64,000 bases of DNA from Virgibacillus ihumii (GTDB lineage: Bacteria > Bacillota > Bacilli > Bacillales > Amphibacillaceae): the NCBI RefSeq assembly GCF_902726655.1, contig NZ_CACVAN010000001.1, forward strand, positions 682,001 through 746,000, in the 5' to 3' direction. Each line of letters starts with the position of its first letter. The first letter of the stretch is position 1. The position numbers and the translations under genes were made by a program. The notes under the pieces are model-generated. The model ran no database searches. It was given only the letters and a program-made list of their open reading frames with translations, and was not told the DNA's origin. Of this stretch, positions 47,048-57,010 are shown piece after piece.

Positions 47048-48577
47048 TTAATCAATTTCAACTCTATTCAATGGTTCATTGGCCGGACCATTCAGTACTT
47101 CTCCTGTGTACGAATATCGTGAGCCATGACAAGGGCAATCCCATGTACGATCACCGGAATTCCAGTGTGTTTCACAGCCAAGGTGCTTACAAGTTGTATC
47201 GACTGCATGTAAGTTACGTTCTTTATCCATATAAACGCCGGCGCGCATTCCATTTATTCGGGTTGTAATCGCATTATCAGGTGTAAGTTCGTCAATATTG
47301 TTGTTGGTGTACTCAAGTTTTCCTTTTATTAAATGTTTTGCTACATCCGCATTCGTACGCATAAATTTACGAATGGCAGGGTCGGCTTGAAATCTGGAAG
47401 GACTATATATTTCAGCATACGGATTTTCCTTTTCCAAAATACGATCACTTAAAATACTGGCGGCAATTGTTCCGTTTGTCATTCCCCATTTACGAAAGCC
47501 CGTGGCGACAAAAACTGAATTCTCACCTCTAGTTACCGGCCCGATATACGGCATTTTATCCAGTGTTGTTAAATCCTGCGCTGACCAGCGGTATACATAG
47601 TCCGTGATGCCGAATTTTTCTTCCGCAAATTGTTGTAATGCATCATAATGCTGCATCGTGGATTGTCCTTGTCCGGTTTTGTGGTTTTCTCCTGCAAACA
47701 GCCACATTTCTTTTCCATCCATCTGTGCGGAACGAATTGATCGTGAGGGTGATTCAGCATTTATATACATACCACCCGGGAATTTTTCAGGCGTTTTGAC
47801 TGCAACGATATATGCCCGTTCCGCGTACATTCTGGTTGGATAAAAACCCTGGCCATCGTAAAACGGATAGTGTGAAGCTTGGATTACATAACGGCAAGTT
47901 ATGCGTTTGCCATCACGTGTTACGATAGCAGGATGCTTATTGTACTCTACATCGACTGCGGTCGTATTTTCATAAAACACTGCACCATTCTTCTCTGCTT
48001 CTTTTGCAATTGCCTTTAAGTATTTTAATGGATGAAACTGTGCCTGTTTCTCCATGCAAAGTGCACTTTTTATCGAAAGTCCAAGCGGGATGCTGTTGGT
48101 TAACTCCCCGGAGATACCCAGTTCATCATATGCTTTTTTCTCTGTTTCCAGTTTCTCTTGGTACTGCTCGGACGTAGCATAAATGTATGCATCTTCCTGC
48201 TGGTAATTACATTTAATTTTATGCTGTTCAACTAATTTTTCGATTAATTGTTTTGCTTCCATATTTGCCTGATGATATTTTGATGCCTGCTCAGCCCCGA
48301 AATGCCGGGAAAATTCATCATAAATAAGTCCATGCTGGGCTGTGATTTTGGCTGTCGTATGACCGGTAGTTCCCTTTAGGAGTAATCCGGCATCAATTAA
48401 AGTCACCTTTAAACCTTCTTTTGCAAGTAAATATGCTGCAGTTATTCCTGTGATTCCACCCCCTACAATACCAACATCAGTTTTGACAGAATCCTGAAGT
48501 CTTGGGAATGATGGAAGTTCAATTGAATCCCTCCAGTAAGATTCAGGAAACTGCGGGATGTGAATATTCTCAGTCAC
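47048..48577 (-). CDS. FAD-dependent oxidoreductase with C-terminal Rieske domain
   Basis: 509 aa. Residues about 30-390 are a DAO-type FAD domain opening with VGIVGGGITGITAAYLLAKEGL; residues about 425-509 form a Rieske [2Fe-2S] domain with CKHLGC and WDCPCHGSRYSYTGEVLNGPA ligands. Such fusions are widespread in bacilli; the substrate is unknown. GGAGGAAATAGACGTGACTGAG region gives the start. Lies downstream of the nar operon but behind its own strong upstream terminator (48664-48707), so it is a separate unit. Confidence 0.92.
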   Translation of the reverse strand: MTENIHIPQFPESYWRDSIELPSFPRLQDSVKTDVGIVGGGITGITAAYLLAKEGLKVTLIDAGLLLKGTTGHTTAKITAQHGLIYDEFSRHFGAEQASKYHQANMEAKQLIEKLVEQHKIKCNYQQEDAYIYATSEQYQEKLETEKKAYDELGISGELTNSIPLGLSIKSALCMEKQAQFHPLKYLKAIAKEAEKNGAVFYENTTAVDVEYNKHPAIVTRDGKRITCRYVIQASHYPFYDGQGFYPTRMYAERAYIVAVKTPEKFPGGMYINAESPSRSIRSAQMDGKEMWLFAGENHKTGQGQSTMQHYDALQQFAEEKFGITDYVYRWSAQDLTTLDKMPYIGPVTRGENSVFVATGFRKWGMTNGTIAASILSDRILEKENPYAEIYSPSRFQADPAIRKFMRTNADVAKHLIKGKLEYTNNNIDELTPDNAITTRINGMRAGVYMDKERNLHAVDTTCKHLGCETHWNSGDRTWDCPCHGSRYSYTGEVLNGPANEPLNRVEID

Positions 48578-48663
48578 GTCTATTTCCTCCTCATGTGCAA
48601 TACTTTCATGGAATTTATTATTTGTTGTAATGTGTTGATTTATGCTCTGAGAGGAATAAAATT

Positions 48664-48707
48664 ATCAAAACCAAAGGCAGCATATCGATGCTGCCTTTGG
48701 TTTTGAT
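48664..48707. terminator. Terminator of the nar operon
   Basis: Perfect 20-bp inverted repeat (ATCAAAACCAAAGGCAGCAT) with a 4-base loop, between narI and the FAD/Rieske gene. Confidence 0.93.
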
Positions 48708-48716
48708 GTGTATTAT

Positions 48717-49409
48717 TTATTTTACTTTTTTGTATTGAGCTCTTGATCTATACTGTTGTGGTGCTCTGGTTGGGTATGTTATCGGTATACTGTAAAAATG
48801 AATCAATCTTGTGAACGGTATTGAAGCAAAAAGTCCAAAGGCCGTTAAGGTATGCAGTTTAAAGACGAACGGAATACCTGTCATAACCTGATATTGCGGA
48901 TTGAAGACGAATAAACTTCTGAACCATGGTCCAATTGCTGAACGATAATCAAATTCCTCAGGTGTGAAGTTTCCAAAAACAGTCATGTACGTTCCGATTC
49001 CGGCTACAATCAGCAGCGCGACAACAGAAAAGAAATCTGCAAATGTTGCATGAATTCTTATCGGATCAATTACTATTTTACGAATGAGCAAAATAACCAG
49101 ACCGGCCACTGTTGCGATACCGGCAAGTCCGCCCCCGTATACTGCGCCCATATGATACAAATGATTAGAAATCCCCAGCGTTTCATAAAAGCTCATCGGG
49201 ATCACAATTCCCATTATATGACCTATAAATGCGAATACAATACCCCAATGAAAAAGAGGTGAACCAAGCCGGAGCCATTTTTTTTCAAAAAACTCCGTTG
49301 ATGGTGCTGCCCATGTTAATTGTCGAAATGTAAAGCGATATAACAGACCGAAAACCATGATAGCCAGTGTTACGTAAGGAAAGATAACCCACCAGAAAAT
49401 CCCGGTCAT
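48717..49409 (-). CDS. narI: Respiratory nitrate reductase gamma subunit
   Basis: 230 aa cytochrome b subunit with five helices and the haem-ligand histidines in SPLFHWGIVFAFIGHIMG and FKLHTLTAFGLFASIPFTRLIHFYS. It takes electrons from menaquinol and passes them to NarH. AAAGGAGGCG precedes the ATG. Last gene of the operon. Confidence 0.95.
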   Translation of the reverse strand: MTGIFWWVIFPYVTLAIMVFGLLYRFTFRQLTWAAPSTEFFEKKWLRLGSPLFHWGIVFAFIGHIMGIVIPMSFYETLGISNHLYHMGAVYGGGLAGIATVAGLVILLIRKIVIDPIRIHATFADFFSVVALLIVAGIGTYMTVFGNFTPEEFDYRSAIGPWFRSLFVFNPQYQVMTGIPFVFKLHTLTAFGLFASIPFTRLIHFYSIPITYPTRAPQQYRSRAQYKKVK

Positions 49410-49447
49410 ATCTTTCGCCTCCTTTAATTATTGAGTTTTTCCTTCTA

Positions 49448-50050
49448 TCATTTGTACATAATCGGGTACGGCAATTCTTCCAAATCCGCTTCTTCCCTTT
49501 CAAATTCAAGTTTATCAATTTCTTCTTTAGTTGGTTCCGGAAAAACATAAACGGCTAAAATATGCAGTATATCATAGTATGGACTGTCAAGCGGCATGCT
49601 GCTGAGTATTCTTTTTAACGCTGCAGCCAACCTTCTTAATAATCGTTCATTTTCCTGGTTGTCTGGTGCAACAGCCAGGAATTCAAATAACATTGGTAAA
49701 TAATCTGCCAGTTCTTCATCCACCCGTTCAAAGCCAGCATTACTGATGATATTTTGCAGCTTAATTAACCCTGCACCACGCTTACTGCTGTCACCGAATT
49801 CATGCGCGGTAAGATATAACCCGTGTTTTGCCTTCAGATCGAAAGTTGCAACATAGGTTTGTTTCAGTTCCTCCGGTGATAAACTGTGTAAAGCTTTTAG
49901 TGTTTTGTTTAATTCTTTTTTCAGTTCCTCCGATGTAATATTATCCTGTACACAATCCTGAATATCTATTTGTTCTTTTATAAAATTTTCATCTGGATAA
50001 GCCAATAGCCGGGAACCGATAATGAGTAAGGTACGGTCTTGGTCGTTCAT
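49448..50050 (-). CDS. narJ: Nitrate reductase assembly chaperone (delta)
   Basis: 200 aa all-helical TorD/NarJ-family chaperone for cofactor insertion into NarG; YLTAHEFGDSSKRGAGLIKL and DELADYLPMLFEFLA are family-type stretches. Start overlaps the narH stop (ATGA), so translation is coupled. Confidence 0.93.
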   Translation of the reverse strand: MNDQDRTLLIIGSRLLAYPDENFIKEQIDIQDCVQDNITSEELKKELNKTLKALHSLSPEELKQTYVATFDLKAKHGLYLTAHEFGDSSKRGAGLIKLQNIISNAGFERVDEELADYLPMLFEFLAVAPDNQENERLLRRLAAALKRILSSMPLDSPYYDILHILAVYVFPEPTKEEIDKLEFEREEADLEELPYPIMYK

Positions 50051-51552
50051 TGTCTGACACCCTTTCCGAATGGATATGTTACCACTCCTTCAGGGGGGGC
50101 AAGATCCTCCAAACTGCAAGCGCCTTGTTCGTAATACAATGCATCGCCATCCATTTCTCTGCGTCCTGTAGGGATAACGAAGCGCTCATTATACTTGGCG
50201 ATTCCCAGTAAACGGGCCATATCTTCAATTTCCTCCGGTGTCGTATTAGCCTCATTCAGCAGTTCACTTTGCCTAAACTCGTCAATGCCGCCAACTGTTT
50301 TTCCACGCATGTGAACGCGCATTGCTGTCAGTTTTAGTAATACTTTTCGGATTACATCTGTATCGTCCGCCGCCAGGATCGATGCGAGATATTGGACTGG
50401 AATCCGCATCTGGTTTACAGCCGGAATATAGCCATCTGTATCAAGTTCGTCCTCATTGGTAATATGATTCATAATCGGGCTTAGTGGCGGAACATACCAA
50501 ACCATTGGTAATGTACGGTATTCAGGGTGCAATGGCAATGCGATTTTCCATTTTAATGCCATTTTATAAACGGGTGAATTCTGTGCACTTTCAATCCATT
50601 CATCATTGATTCCTGCTTTCTTCGCCTCTTTAATCACTTCAGGGTCGAATGGATCCTGGAATACGGAAAGTTGTGCTTCATAAAGATCTTGCGGATCTTC
50701 TACAGATGCAGCGTCTTTTACCTTATCCGCATCATATAGAACAACTCCAATGTATCGGATACGACCAACACATGTTTCAGAACAAATCGTTGGAAGACCG
50801 GCCTCTGTACGTGGATAACAGAAATTACATTTTTCAGCTTTATGTGTATTCCAGTTATAATAAACTTTATGATAAGGGCATCCGCTCATACAGAAACGCC
50901 AGCCGCGGCATGCCTCCTGATCCACAAGCACAATACCGTCTTCATCCCGCTTGTACAGTGCACCTGATGGACAGGATGCTACACATGACGGGTTAAGGCA
51001 GTGTTCACATATCCTTGGCAGATACATCATAAACGTTTTTTCGTACTGCATCGAGATGTGTTCTTGTAATTTCTCAACAGTGGGATCCTTTGAAACTGTT
51101 TCGCTTCCGCCTGCAAGATCATCATCCCAGTTCGGTCCCCACTCTGGCTTATCAATATATTCGCCTGTAATCGCAGACTGAGGTCTGCCAACAGGAAGGT
51201 TATCCCCCTTTGGACTATGAATCAGGTTTTGATAGTCATATGTCCAAGGTTCATAGTAATCATCCATGGAAGCCATATCCGGATTATAAAAAATATTCAT
51301 CAGCTTGGTGATTGGTCCGCCGGCTTTAAGCTGCAGTTTTCCGTTCTTCAGAACCCAACCGCCTTTAAAATGATCAGTGTCTTCCCAACGTTTTGGATAG
51401 CCCACACCGGGACGTGTTTCAACATTATTGAACCACATGTATTCTGTACCCGGACGATTTGTCCATGTATTTTTACAAGTTACTGAACAAGTGTGACAGC
51501 CGATACATTTGTCCAAGTGCATCACCATTGCGACTTGTGCTTTAATTCTCAA
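50047..51552 (-). CDS. narH: Respiratory nitrate reductase beta subunit
   Basis: 501 aa iron-sulfur subunit. Cysteine clusters: CIGCHTCSVTCKNTW near residue 16, CEHCLNPSCVASCPSG, CRGWRFCMSGCPYHKVYYNWNTHKAEKC (Trp in the [3Fe-4S] cluster position) and CVGRIRYIG. The start is TTG 51552 (RIKAQVAMVMHLDKC), 9 bases after AGGAGG and overlapping the end of narG, which matches homologues; a longer frame would overlap narG by more than 70 bases. Confidence 0.95.
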   Translation of the reverse strand: MRIKAQVAMVMHLDKCIGCHTCSVTCKNTWTNRPGTEYMWFNNVETRPGVGYPKRWEDTDHFKGGWVLKNGKLQLKAGGPITKLMNIFYNPDMASMDDYYEPWTYDYQNLIHSPKGDNLPVGRPQSAITGEYIDKPEWGPNWDDDLAGGSETVSKDPTVEKLQEHISMQYEKTFMMYLPRICEHCLNPSCVASCPSGALYKRDEDGIVLVDQEACRGWRFCMSGCPYHKVYYNWNTHKAEKCNFCYPRTEAGLPTICSETCVGRIRYIGVVLYDADKVKDAASVEDPQDLYEAQLSVFQDPFDPEVIKEAKKAGINDEWIESAQNSPVYKMALKWKIALPLHPEYRTLPMVWYVPPLSPIMNHITNEDELDTDGYIPAVNQMRIPVQYLASILAADDTDVIRKVLLKLTAMRVHMRGKTVGGIDEFRQSELLNEANTTPEEIEDMARLLGIAKYNERFVIPTGRREMDGDALYYEQGACSLEDLAPPEGVVTYPFGKGVRQ

Positions 51553-54500
51553 GCCAATCAACCTCCTTAAGTGGTCTGATAACTGCGATTGTATCCCGCT
51601 GGTGTCCTGTTGGTCCATAATAATTGAATCCGTAACTCAGCTGGGAATATCCGCCAATCATGTGTGTTGGTTTCAGACTGATGCGGGTTACACTGTTATG
51701 TGTACCACCGCGTTTTTTCTTGCCGCGATCTTTACTGACAGTTGTTGCCGGAACACCTAACGTACGATCCTGGGCATGGTACATGTAGGCCATTCCTTTT
51801 GGTATTCGATAAGTCAAAACTACACGTGCGGCGATTGCGCCATTCCGGTTATATACCTCAACAAAATCGTTATCTTTCAACCCAATCGAAGCACCATCTT
51901 TTTCATTCATCCAAATCGTCTGCCAGCCACGAAACAATGTCGACATGTTCGTAGTATCCGTAAACATCGTATGGATACCCCATTTCTGGTGCGGTGTAAG
52001 GTATCTTACTGTAATAGAATCACCGTTTGCTTTCACACCCTCTTCATTCTTCAGAAATGGACCATAGTTTAATGGCGGCAAATATAGCGGCAGTCCTTCA
52101 CCAAAGTCCAGCATCATTTCATGATCCAGATAGAAACTTTGTCTTCCGGTAAGTGTACGCCATGGAATGTTATATTCCGTATTGACGGTAAATGGCGAAT
52201 ACCGGCGATGATCCTTTTCAAGACCGCTCCAGACCGGCGTTGAAATAGCTGTCCGCGGTTGGATAGTTAAATCACGTAATGTATGATCTTCTTCTTCGCG
52301 CGCTGCTGATATGTCGCCAAGTTTCTGCCCGGTTTTCGCTTCCAGGGACTTCCATCCGGCAACTGCACGCTTTCCGTTGGTTGCCCCGGACATCAATAGT
52401 ATGGCATTAATTGCCTGCTGGTCCGTATACAAATCCGGATTGCCTTTTCCAATGCCGTCCCGTTTGGATTTTCCCAGTCTTTTTCCTAATTCATCATAAA
52501 CCGGTTCACCCGGGATTGTAACGCCCTTGCCACCGTAACCATTTTTGATTAGCGGTCCCATAGTGGTCATCTTCTGATACGTATTTGGATAATCCCTGCT
52601 GATAATTTTCATGTTTGGCATGGTCTTACCCGGAATTGCTTCCACTTCACCTTTTCGCCAATCCTTTATTTCACCAAATGGTTGAGAAATCTCATTTTCC
52701 GAATCATGTCCAAGCGGTGAAGTTACCAGTTCCTCTGTTTCGGGTAAATGTTTCTCAGCCAGCTCTGAAAATTCTTTACTGATTTCCCGGAACGTGTTCC
52801 AGTCACTTTTTGCTTCCCAAGGCGGCGAAATAGCAGCATTAAACGGATGCACAAATGGATGCATATCCGTACTGCTGATATCAAATTTCTCATACCAAGT
52901 TGCTGCGGGAAGAACAATGTCTGAGAATAAACCGGAACTGGTCATTCTGAAATCAACGCTTACAAGCAGATCAGCTTTTCCTGTTGGTGCTTCATCCGTA
53001 ACTTTTACATTTTTTGGCTGCCAGGAATTTTCCGGTTCGGCCAGGACCTGGTTGTCACCGCCGATCAAATGTTTAACGAAGAATTCGTGGCCTTTACCAC
53101 TGTCACCCAAAAGATTGGACCGCCAGTTAAAGAAAAGCCTTGGAAAGTTTCTCGGATTATCCGGATTTTCAATGGCCCATTCCAGTTTGTTTTCTTTCAG
53201 CTTTTTGACGACATCGTCAATAACTTCCTGGTCCGTTGTTGCACCGTTTTCACGGCTTTCTTTCACAATATCAATTGAGTTCTGTGTGAACTGCGGATAA
53301 GATGGCAGCCATCCAAGTCGGGCTGACAGGGCATTAATATCAGCCGGGTGAATCGAATCATATTTATTGCCCCAGGCGGAATCCCCTTCGTTCAATTGTG
53401 TTTCATAACGGTGCTGGTCCGTATGAAAATAGAAATAAGATGTACCATTTTGCAGCCGTGTTGCTTTTTGCCAGTCACCGGAGAACGATACCTGTTGCCA
53501 ACCTTCCTGGGGGCGGACTTTTTCCTGGCCGACATAATGTGCCCAGCCACCGCCATTGACACCTTGTGAACCTGTTAATAAAACAAGGTTTAAAATGGCA
53601 CGGTAGATTTGGTCACTATGATACCAGTGATTCGTTCCGCCTCCCATGGCAATCATCGATTTTCCTTTTGTACGTTCGGCATTATCAGCAAATTCTTTGG
53701 CAACTTTAATGACGTGATTCTTGTTAACACCTGTCATACTTTCCTGCCAGGCAGGGGTATATGGTTTCGGATCATCATAATCTTTTGGATAATCACCAGG
53801 CAAATCACGCCCCACCCCAGTATGTGCCATCATGAGATCATAAACCGTTGTAACTTTAATTGTTTCACCATTTTTATTCTGAATATGTTTGACAGGAACG
53901 CCTCTTTCTACGACTCCCCCATTTTCCTCGGCAAAATAAGGGAATTGAACCATCGTTACATCATCTGATTTGTCAATGAACGATAATGTCGGATCAATAA
54001 AGCTTCCATTCTGTTTTTTAAGTTCCAGATTCCATTTATTGTCATTATCCCAGCGGAATCCCATGCTGCCGTTCGGTGTCGCAGGTTCATTTGTGACATC
54101 ATCCCATACAATTGTTTTCCATTCCCCTTTTGTATGGTGGTCATTCAAATCTGATGCACGGAGAAAACGATTACTGCGGTATGCACCATTTTCCTCTCTC
54201 AATGTAACCAAAAAAGGAAGATCTGTGTATTTCTTCGTATAGGATGTAAAGTAAGGTGTTTTTTTATTTACGTAAAATTCTTTTAAAATAACGTGTGTCA
54301 TCGCCATTGCCAACGCTGCATCTGTACCGGCTCTGGCAGGCAGCCAAATGTCAGCGAACTTTTCATATTCAGCAAAGTCAGGGCTCACACCTACAACCTT
54401 CGTGCCGTTATACCTGGCCTCGACCATGAAATGTGCATCCGGTGTCCGGGTTTGCGGCAGATTCGTCCCCCAAATGATGAAATATTTGGAGTTATACCAG

Positions 54501-55237
54501 TCTGCACTCTCCGGTACATCTGTCTGCTCACCCCAGACTTGCGGTGATGCGGGCGGCAAGTCAGCATACCAGTCGTAGAAGCTTAAAATGGTACCGCCTA
54601 TTAAGGATAGAAAGCGAGTTCCGGCTGCATAACTGACCATTGACATCGCAGGAATCGGACTGAAACCGGCAATACGATCCGGTCCGTATTTTTTAATCGT
54701 AACGATGGCTGCGCTTGCGATAATTTCGCACATGTCCTTCCAAGTGGCACGGACAAATCCTCCCTTACCGCGTGCACTGACATATTTTGCACGTTTTTCA
54801 GGATTGCTTGTAATATTTTCCCATGCTGTTACAGGATCACCTGCCTGTTCACGTTCCTGTTTCCAGAGTTCATATAAATCACTGCGAACATAAGGATACT
54901 TTACACGGATTGGACTGTACGTATACCAGGAGAAACTTGCTCCGCGCGGACATCCTCTTGGTTCGTATTCCGGAAAATCGTCCCCGGTACTTGGATAATC
55001 CGTCTGTTGTGTTTCGGAGGTGATGATCCCATCTTTTACATAAATTTTCCAGCTGCAAGACCCAGTACAATTAACGCCGTGTGTTGACCGAACAATTTTA
55101 TCATGCTGCCATCTCCGTCGGTAAATATCCTCTGCATCACGCGGACGTGGGCTTTCTTCTGTGAAGTTATCATTAATTCGTTCGCCATGACGGATGTGTT
55201 TCAGGGTTTCAAATAGCTTATTACTTTTTCTCATCAT
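51542..55237 (-). CDS. narG: Respiratory nitrate reductase alpha subunit
   Basis: 1231 aa, the usual size. Molybdopterin enzyme that reduces nitrate to nitrite on the cytoplasmic side. N-terminal [4Fe-4S] ligands are the His and Cys residues of STHGVNCTGSCSWKIYV and the later RGCPRGAS. Further molybdopterin-type stretches: SMVSYAAGTRFLSLIGG, KSMIAMGGGTNHWYHSDQ, FRMTSSGLFSDIVLPAATWYEK. No Tat signal, as expected. Two adjacent ATGs follow AAAGGGGAA; its start lies within the 3' end of the upstream small gene. Confidence 0.97.
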   Translation of the reverse strand: MMRKSNKLFETLKHIRHGERINDNFTEESPRPRDAEDIYRRRWQHDKIVRSTHGVNCTGSCSWKIYVKDGIITSETQQTDYPSTGDDFPEYEPRGCPRGASFSWYTYSPIRVKYPYVRSDLYELWKQEREQAGDPVTAWENITSNPEKRAKYVSARGKGGFVRATWKDMCEIIASAAIVTIKKYGPDRIAGFSPIPAMSMVSYAAGTRFLSLIGGTILSFYDWYADLPPASPQVWGEQTDVPESADWYNSKYFIIWGTNLPQTRTPDAHFMVEARYNGTKVVGVSPDFAEYEKFADIWLPARAGTDAALAMAMTHVILKEFYVNKKTPYFTSYTKKYTDLPFLVTLREENGAYRSNRFLRASDLNDHHTKGEWKTIVWDDVTNEPATPNGSMGFRWDNDNKWNLELKKQNGSFIDPTLSFIDKSDDVTMVQFPYFAEENGGVVERGVPVKHIQNKNGETIKVTTVYDLMMAHTGVGRDLPGDYPKDYDDPKPYTPAWQESMTGVNKNHVIKVAKEFADNAERTKGKSMIAMGGGTNHWYHSDQIYRAILNLVLLTGSQGVNGGGWAHYVGQEKVRPQEGWQQVSFSGDWQKATRLQNGTSYFYFHTDQHRYETQLNEGDSAWGNKYDSIHPADINALSARLGWLPSYPQFTQNSIDIVKESRENGATTDQEVIDDVVKKLKENKLEWAIENPDNPRNFPRLFFNWRSNLLGDSGKGHEFFVKHLIGGDNQVLAEPENSWQPKNVKVTDEAPTGKADLLVSVDFRMTSSGLFSDIVLPAATWYEKFDISSTDMHPFVHPFNAAISPPWEAKSDWNTFREISKEFSELAEKHLPETEELVTSPLGHDSENEISQPFGEIKDWRKGEVEAIPGKTMPNMKIISRDYPNTYQKMTTMGPLIKNGYGGKGVTIPGEPVYDELGKRLGKSKRDGIGKGNPDLYTDQQAINAILLMSGATNGKRAVAGWKSLEAKTGQKLGDISAAREEEDHTLRDLTIQPRTAISTPVWSGLEKDHRRYSPFTVNTEYNIPWRTLTGRQSFYLDHEMMLDFGEGLPLYLPPLNYGPFLKNEEGVKANGDSITVRYLTPHQKWGIHTMFTDTTNMSTLFRGWQTIWMNEKDGASIGLKDNDFVEVYNRNGAIAARVVLTYRIPKGMAYMYHAQDRTLGVPATTVSKDRGKKKRGGTHNSVTRISLKPTHMIGGYSQLSYGFNYYGPTGHQRDTIAVIRPLKEVDWLEN

Positions 55238-55511
55238 TTAATTCCCCTTTATCGCTAAATGATTGGATTGGATTGAAACGATCTCCCAGTATCCGAAAGC
55301 TGCCGGAACCCTCCTCCAGTTCCTCAATAAATATTTCGAAGCTTGGAACATTTGAAGCGACCAGAATTAACCGTTCGATGGCATCATATTCTTTAATATC
55401 ATAAATAGCCTGGATAATTCCCGGTGGTATTTCACCAAAACGCATTTTAAGTATTGCCAGTAAATCTTCGCGGTCATCAACAAAACTTGCCTCGTCTTCA
55501 AACATAAACAT
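55221..55511 (-). CDS. Unknown 96-aa acidic protein in the nar operon
   Basis: 96 aa, acidic, helical: FVDDREDLLAILKMRFGEIPPGIIQAIYDIKEYDAIERLILVASNVPSFEIFIEELEEG. GGAGCGG precedes ATG 55511. Its 3' end overlaps narG by 17 bases, so it is translated with the nitrate reductase. The helix-rich C-terminal pattern vaguely resembles DUF4351-like tails, but I do not recognise a function; a nitrate reductase accessory role is only suggested by position. Confidence 0.75.
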   Translation of the reverse strand: MFMFEDEASFVDDREDLLAILKMRFGEIPPGIIQAIYDIKEYDAIERLILVASNVPSFEIFIEELEEGSGSFRILGDRFNPIQSFSDKGELNDEKK

Positions 55512-55615
55512 ACTGTCCGCTCCTTTTCCTGCAGCTAAGAGAGTATGACTTTCCTGGCTGCATAAGTATCGCCATAAATGCTTGGCAATAAGCCTGAACC
55601 TCTAAAGTGAAGTAC

Positions 55616-55930
55616 TTACATTTTCATCATTTTAAAATAATCCGCAATCATTACCTCTTTGCATTTTTCTCCGACTTCTTTAGTAAACTCTTTTATCTCA
55701 CTATCCATATTTTTGATAGCATTATGTGTAAAAAACTTAGACTCTTCGTGCGCATAGCCCTCACCGAAATGAAAAATCAGCTGATAGCCATTCTGTTCTT
55801 TGATCGCATGCGCCTGGACATCATACGGATGAATATTATGTGTCTCTTCCAGGTGTTCCGTCACAAATTGGTAGAGATCTGGAAATAGAACTTGCAATGA
55901 TTGTGTTGGTCCCATTTTTGACGGTTCCAT
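55616..55930 (-). CDS. Unknown 104-aa protein upstream of narG
   Basis: 104 aa with several histidines (HLEETHNIHPYDVQAHA, FHFGEGYAHEE) and a Lys/Met-rich C terminus (YFKMMKM). Not recognised. It has a strong GTGGAGGTG site and sits between the hemerythrin-like gene (35-base gap) and the 96-aa gene, within the Fnr-controlled unit. The His content could bind metal or haem, but this is speculation. Confidence 0.72.
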   Translation of the reverse strand: MEPSKMGPTQSLQVLFPDLYQFVTEHLEETHNIHPYDVQAHAIKEQNGYQLIFHFGEGYAHEESKFFTHNAIKNMDSEIKEFTKEVGEKCKEVMIADYFKMMKM

Positions 55931-55965
55931 TTATTTAACACCTCCACTTCGGATTCGATAAATGG

Positions 55966-56388
55966 TTAATGATCATGATCTGGAAGTACTTCCATTTCCT
56001 TTCGATTATGGAGTTCATCAATAATGATCAATGCTTGAAATTGCTGAAGGATAGAATTGTCCACATTGCTTTTTTTTAGAATTTCTTTTATTTCTTTAAC
56101 AAGAATGCGCAGTAAATTGTGATCCCTTGTAAGTGCAACAATGTCATCACGTAATTCCGGTTGTTCTTCAATTATTTCTTTGTAAAGTCCCTCTTCCTCT
56201 GAATTGGCATGCTGAAGTATTCGTGATTCCCACAGTTCAATTAATACGTAAGCTAATTCTTTAGCTTTTTCCGTGTGATCGCCTTTAACCAGTTTTGACA
56301 GCAATTCTGTTAATTCGGCAGCTTCATTCAACGCTGCTTCATGAATTGCACTATGGCTGTCAACTTTTCTTAGCGCCGGACCTGACAT
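55966..56388 (-). CDS. Hemerythrin HHE-domain protein
   Basis: 140 aa four-helix bundle with the iron-ligand pattern spread over helices: SHSAIHEAAL, LQHANSEEEGLYKEI, LTRDHNLLRILV, DELHNRKEMEVLPDHDH. Di-iron proteins of this type bind oxygen or nitric oxide or help repair iron-sulfur clusters. First gene behind the Fnr box and upstream of narGHJI, so a role in protection from NO made during nitrate respiration is reasonable (inference). Confidence 0.85.
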   Translation of the reverse strand: MSGPALRKVDSHSAIHEAALNEAAELTELLSKLVKGDHTEKAKELAYVLIELWESRILQHANSEEEGLYKEIIEEQPELRDDIVALTRDHNLLRILVKEIKEILKKSNVDNSILQQFQALIIIDELHNRKEMEVLPDHDH

Positions 56389-56518
56389 AAAATGTTCACC
56401 CCATTAACTGTTATTCTATTCCAGTTCGTATATAATAAAGTTAGTTACTTTTTACTACACTTTCAGCTTATCATGCCTTAAAATGTTGAACAATAAATTA
56501 AAGTGAAGATTGGCAGTT

Positions 56519-56536
56519 ATGTGATAATTATCACAT
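56519..56536. promoter_or_regulatory. Fnr box of the nitrate respiration operon
   Basis: ATGTGATAATTATCACAT, a perfect 18-bp palindrome that fits the Bacillus Fnr consensus TGTGA-N6-TCACA exactly. On the minus strand a TTTAAT -10-like box follows 16 bases after it, fitting activation from near -41.5. Confidence 0.88.
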
Positions 56537-56634
56537 GGGTTTCGTACGATATTTGTCATAAATTCATGATTTACATATAATTGTCGTTTAAAACTGTATT
56601 CAGACGGTAATAAGATGCTATAGAGGTGATTAAA

Positions 56635-56904
56635 ATGTTAGCACATGTTACAGTAACCGGCCGCGTGCAAGGGGTTGGTTTCAGGTATTCCGCACAGCAG
56701 CAGGCTGCACAACATAATTTAACAGGTTGGGTTCAAAACAAAGCTGATGGGAGTGTGGAACTCAAAGTGGAAGGCCCCGAACAGAAGGTTGACCGCTTTT
56801 TGGAAGAAATGAAAGCAGGATTTACTCAGTTTATAAAAGTAAAGCAAATAGATGTGGACAGATTTAATAAAGACGAAGGGTATAAGCAATTCTCCATCAA
56901 ATAA
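56635..56904 (+). CDS. acyP: Acylphosphatase
   Basis: 89 aa. Hydrolyses acyl phosphates. The phosphate-binding loop is GRVQGVGFRYSAQQQA (about residues 10-25) with the catalytic Arg, and the second signature GWVQNKADGSVELKVEG (about 34-50) with the catalytic Asn. ATG 56635 follows AGAGGTGATT. Stand-alone gene divergent from the nar operon. Confidence 0.95.
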   Translation: MLAHVTVTGRVQGVGFRYSAQQQAAQHNLTGWVQNKADGSVELKVEGPEQKVDRFLEEMKAGFTQFIKVKQIDVDRFNKDEGYKQFSIK

Positions 56905-57010
56905 AGCCGCCATCCATTGCGGACAGCGGCTCTGTAAATACCTTCCCGGATATAAAAGCAACTTATGCTTTTATAAGAATCCTTTAACGATAATCCAAGT
57001 TTTTTATTGG

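Noticed and set aside
46918..47058. Open minus-strand frame of about 43 codons after the FAD/Rieske gene, with protein-like sequence near VNCGSTILENLDVTKPLG
   Set aside because: No start codon with a ribosome site; begins right after a stop that overlaps the end of the oxidoreductase gene. May be a relic but cannot be supported.
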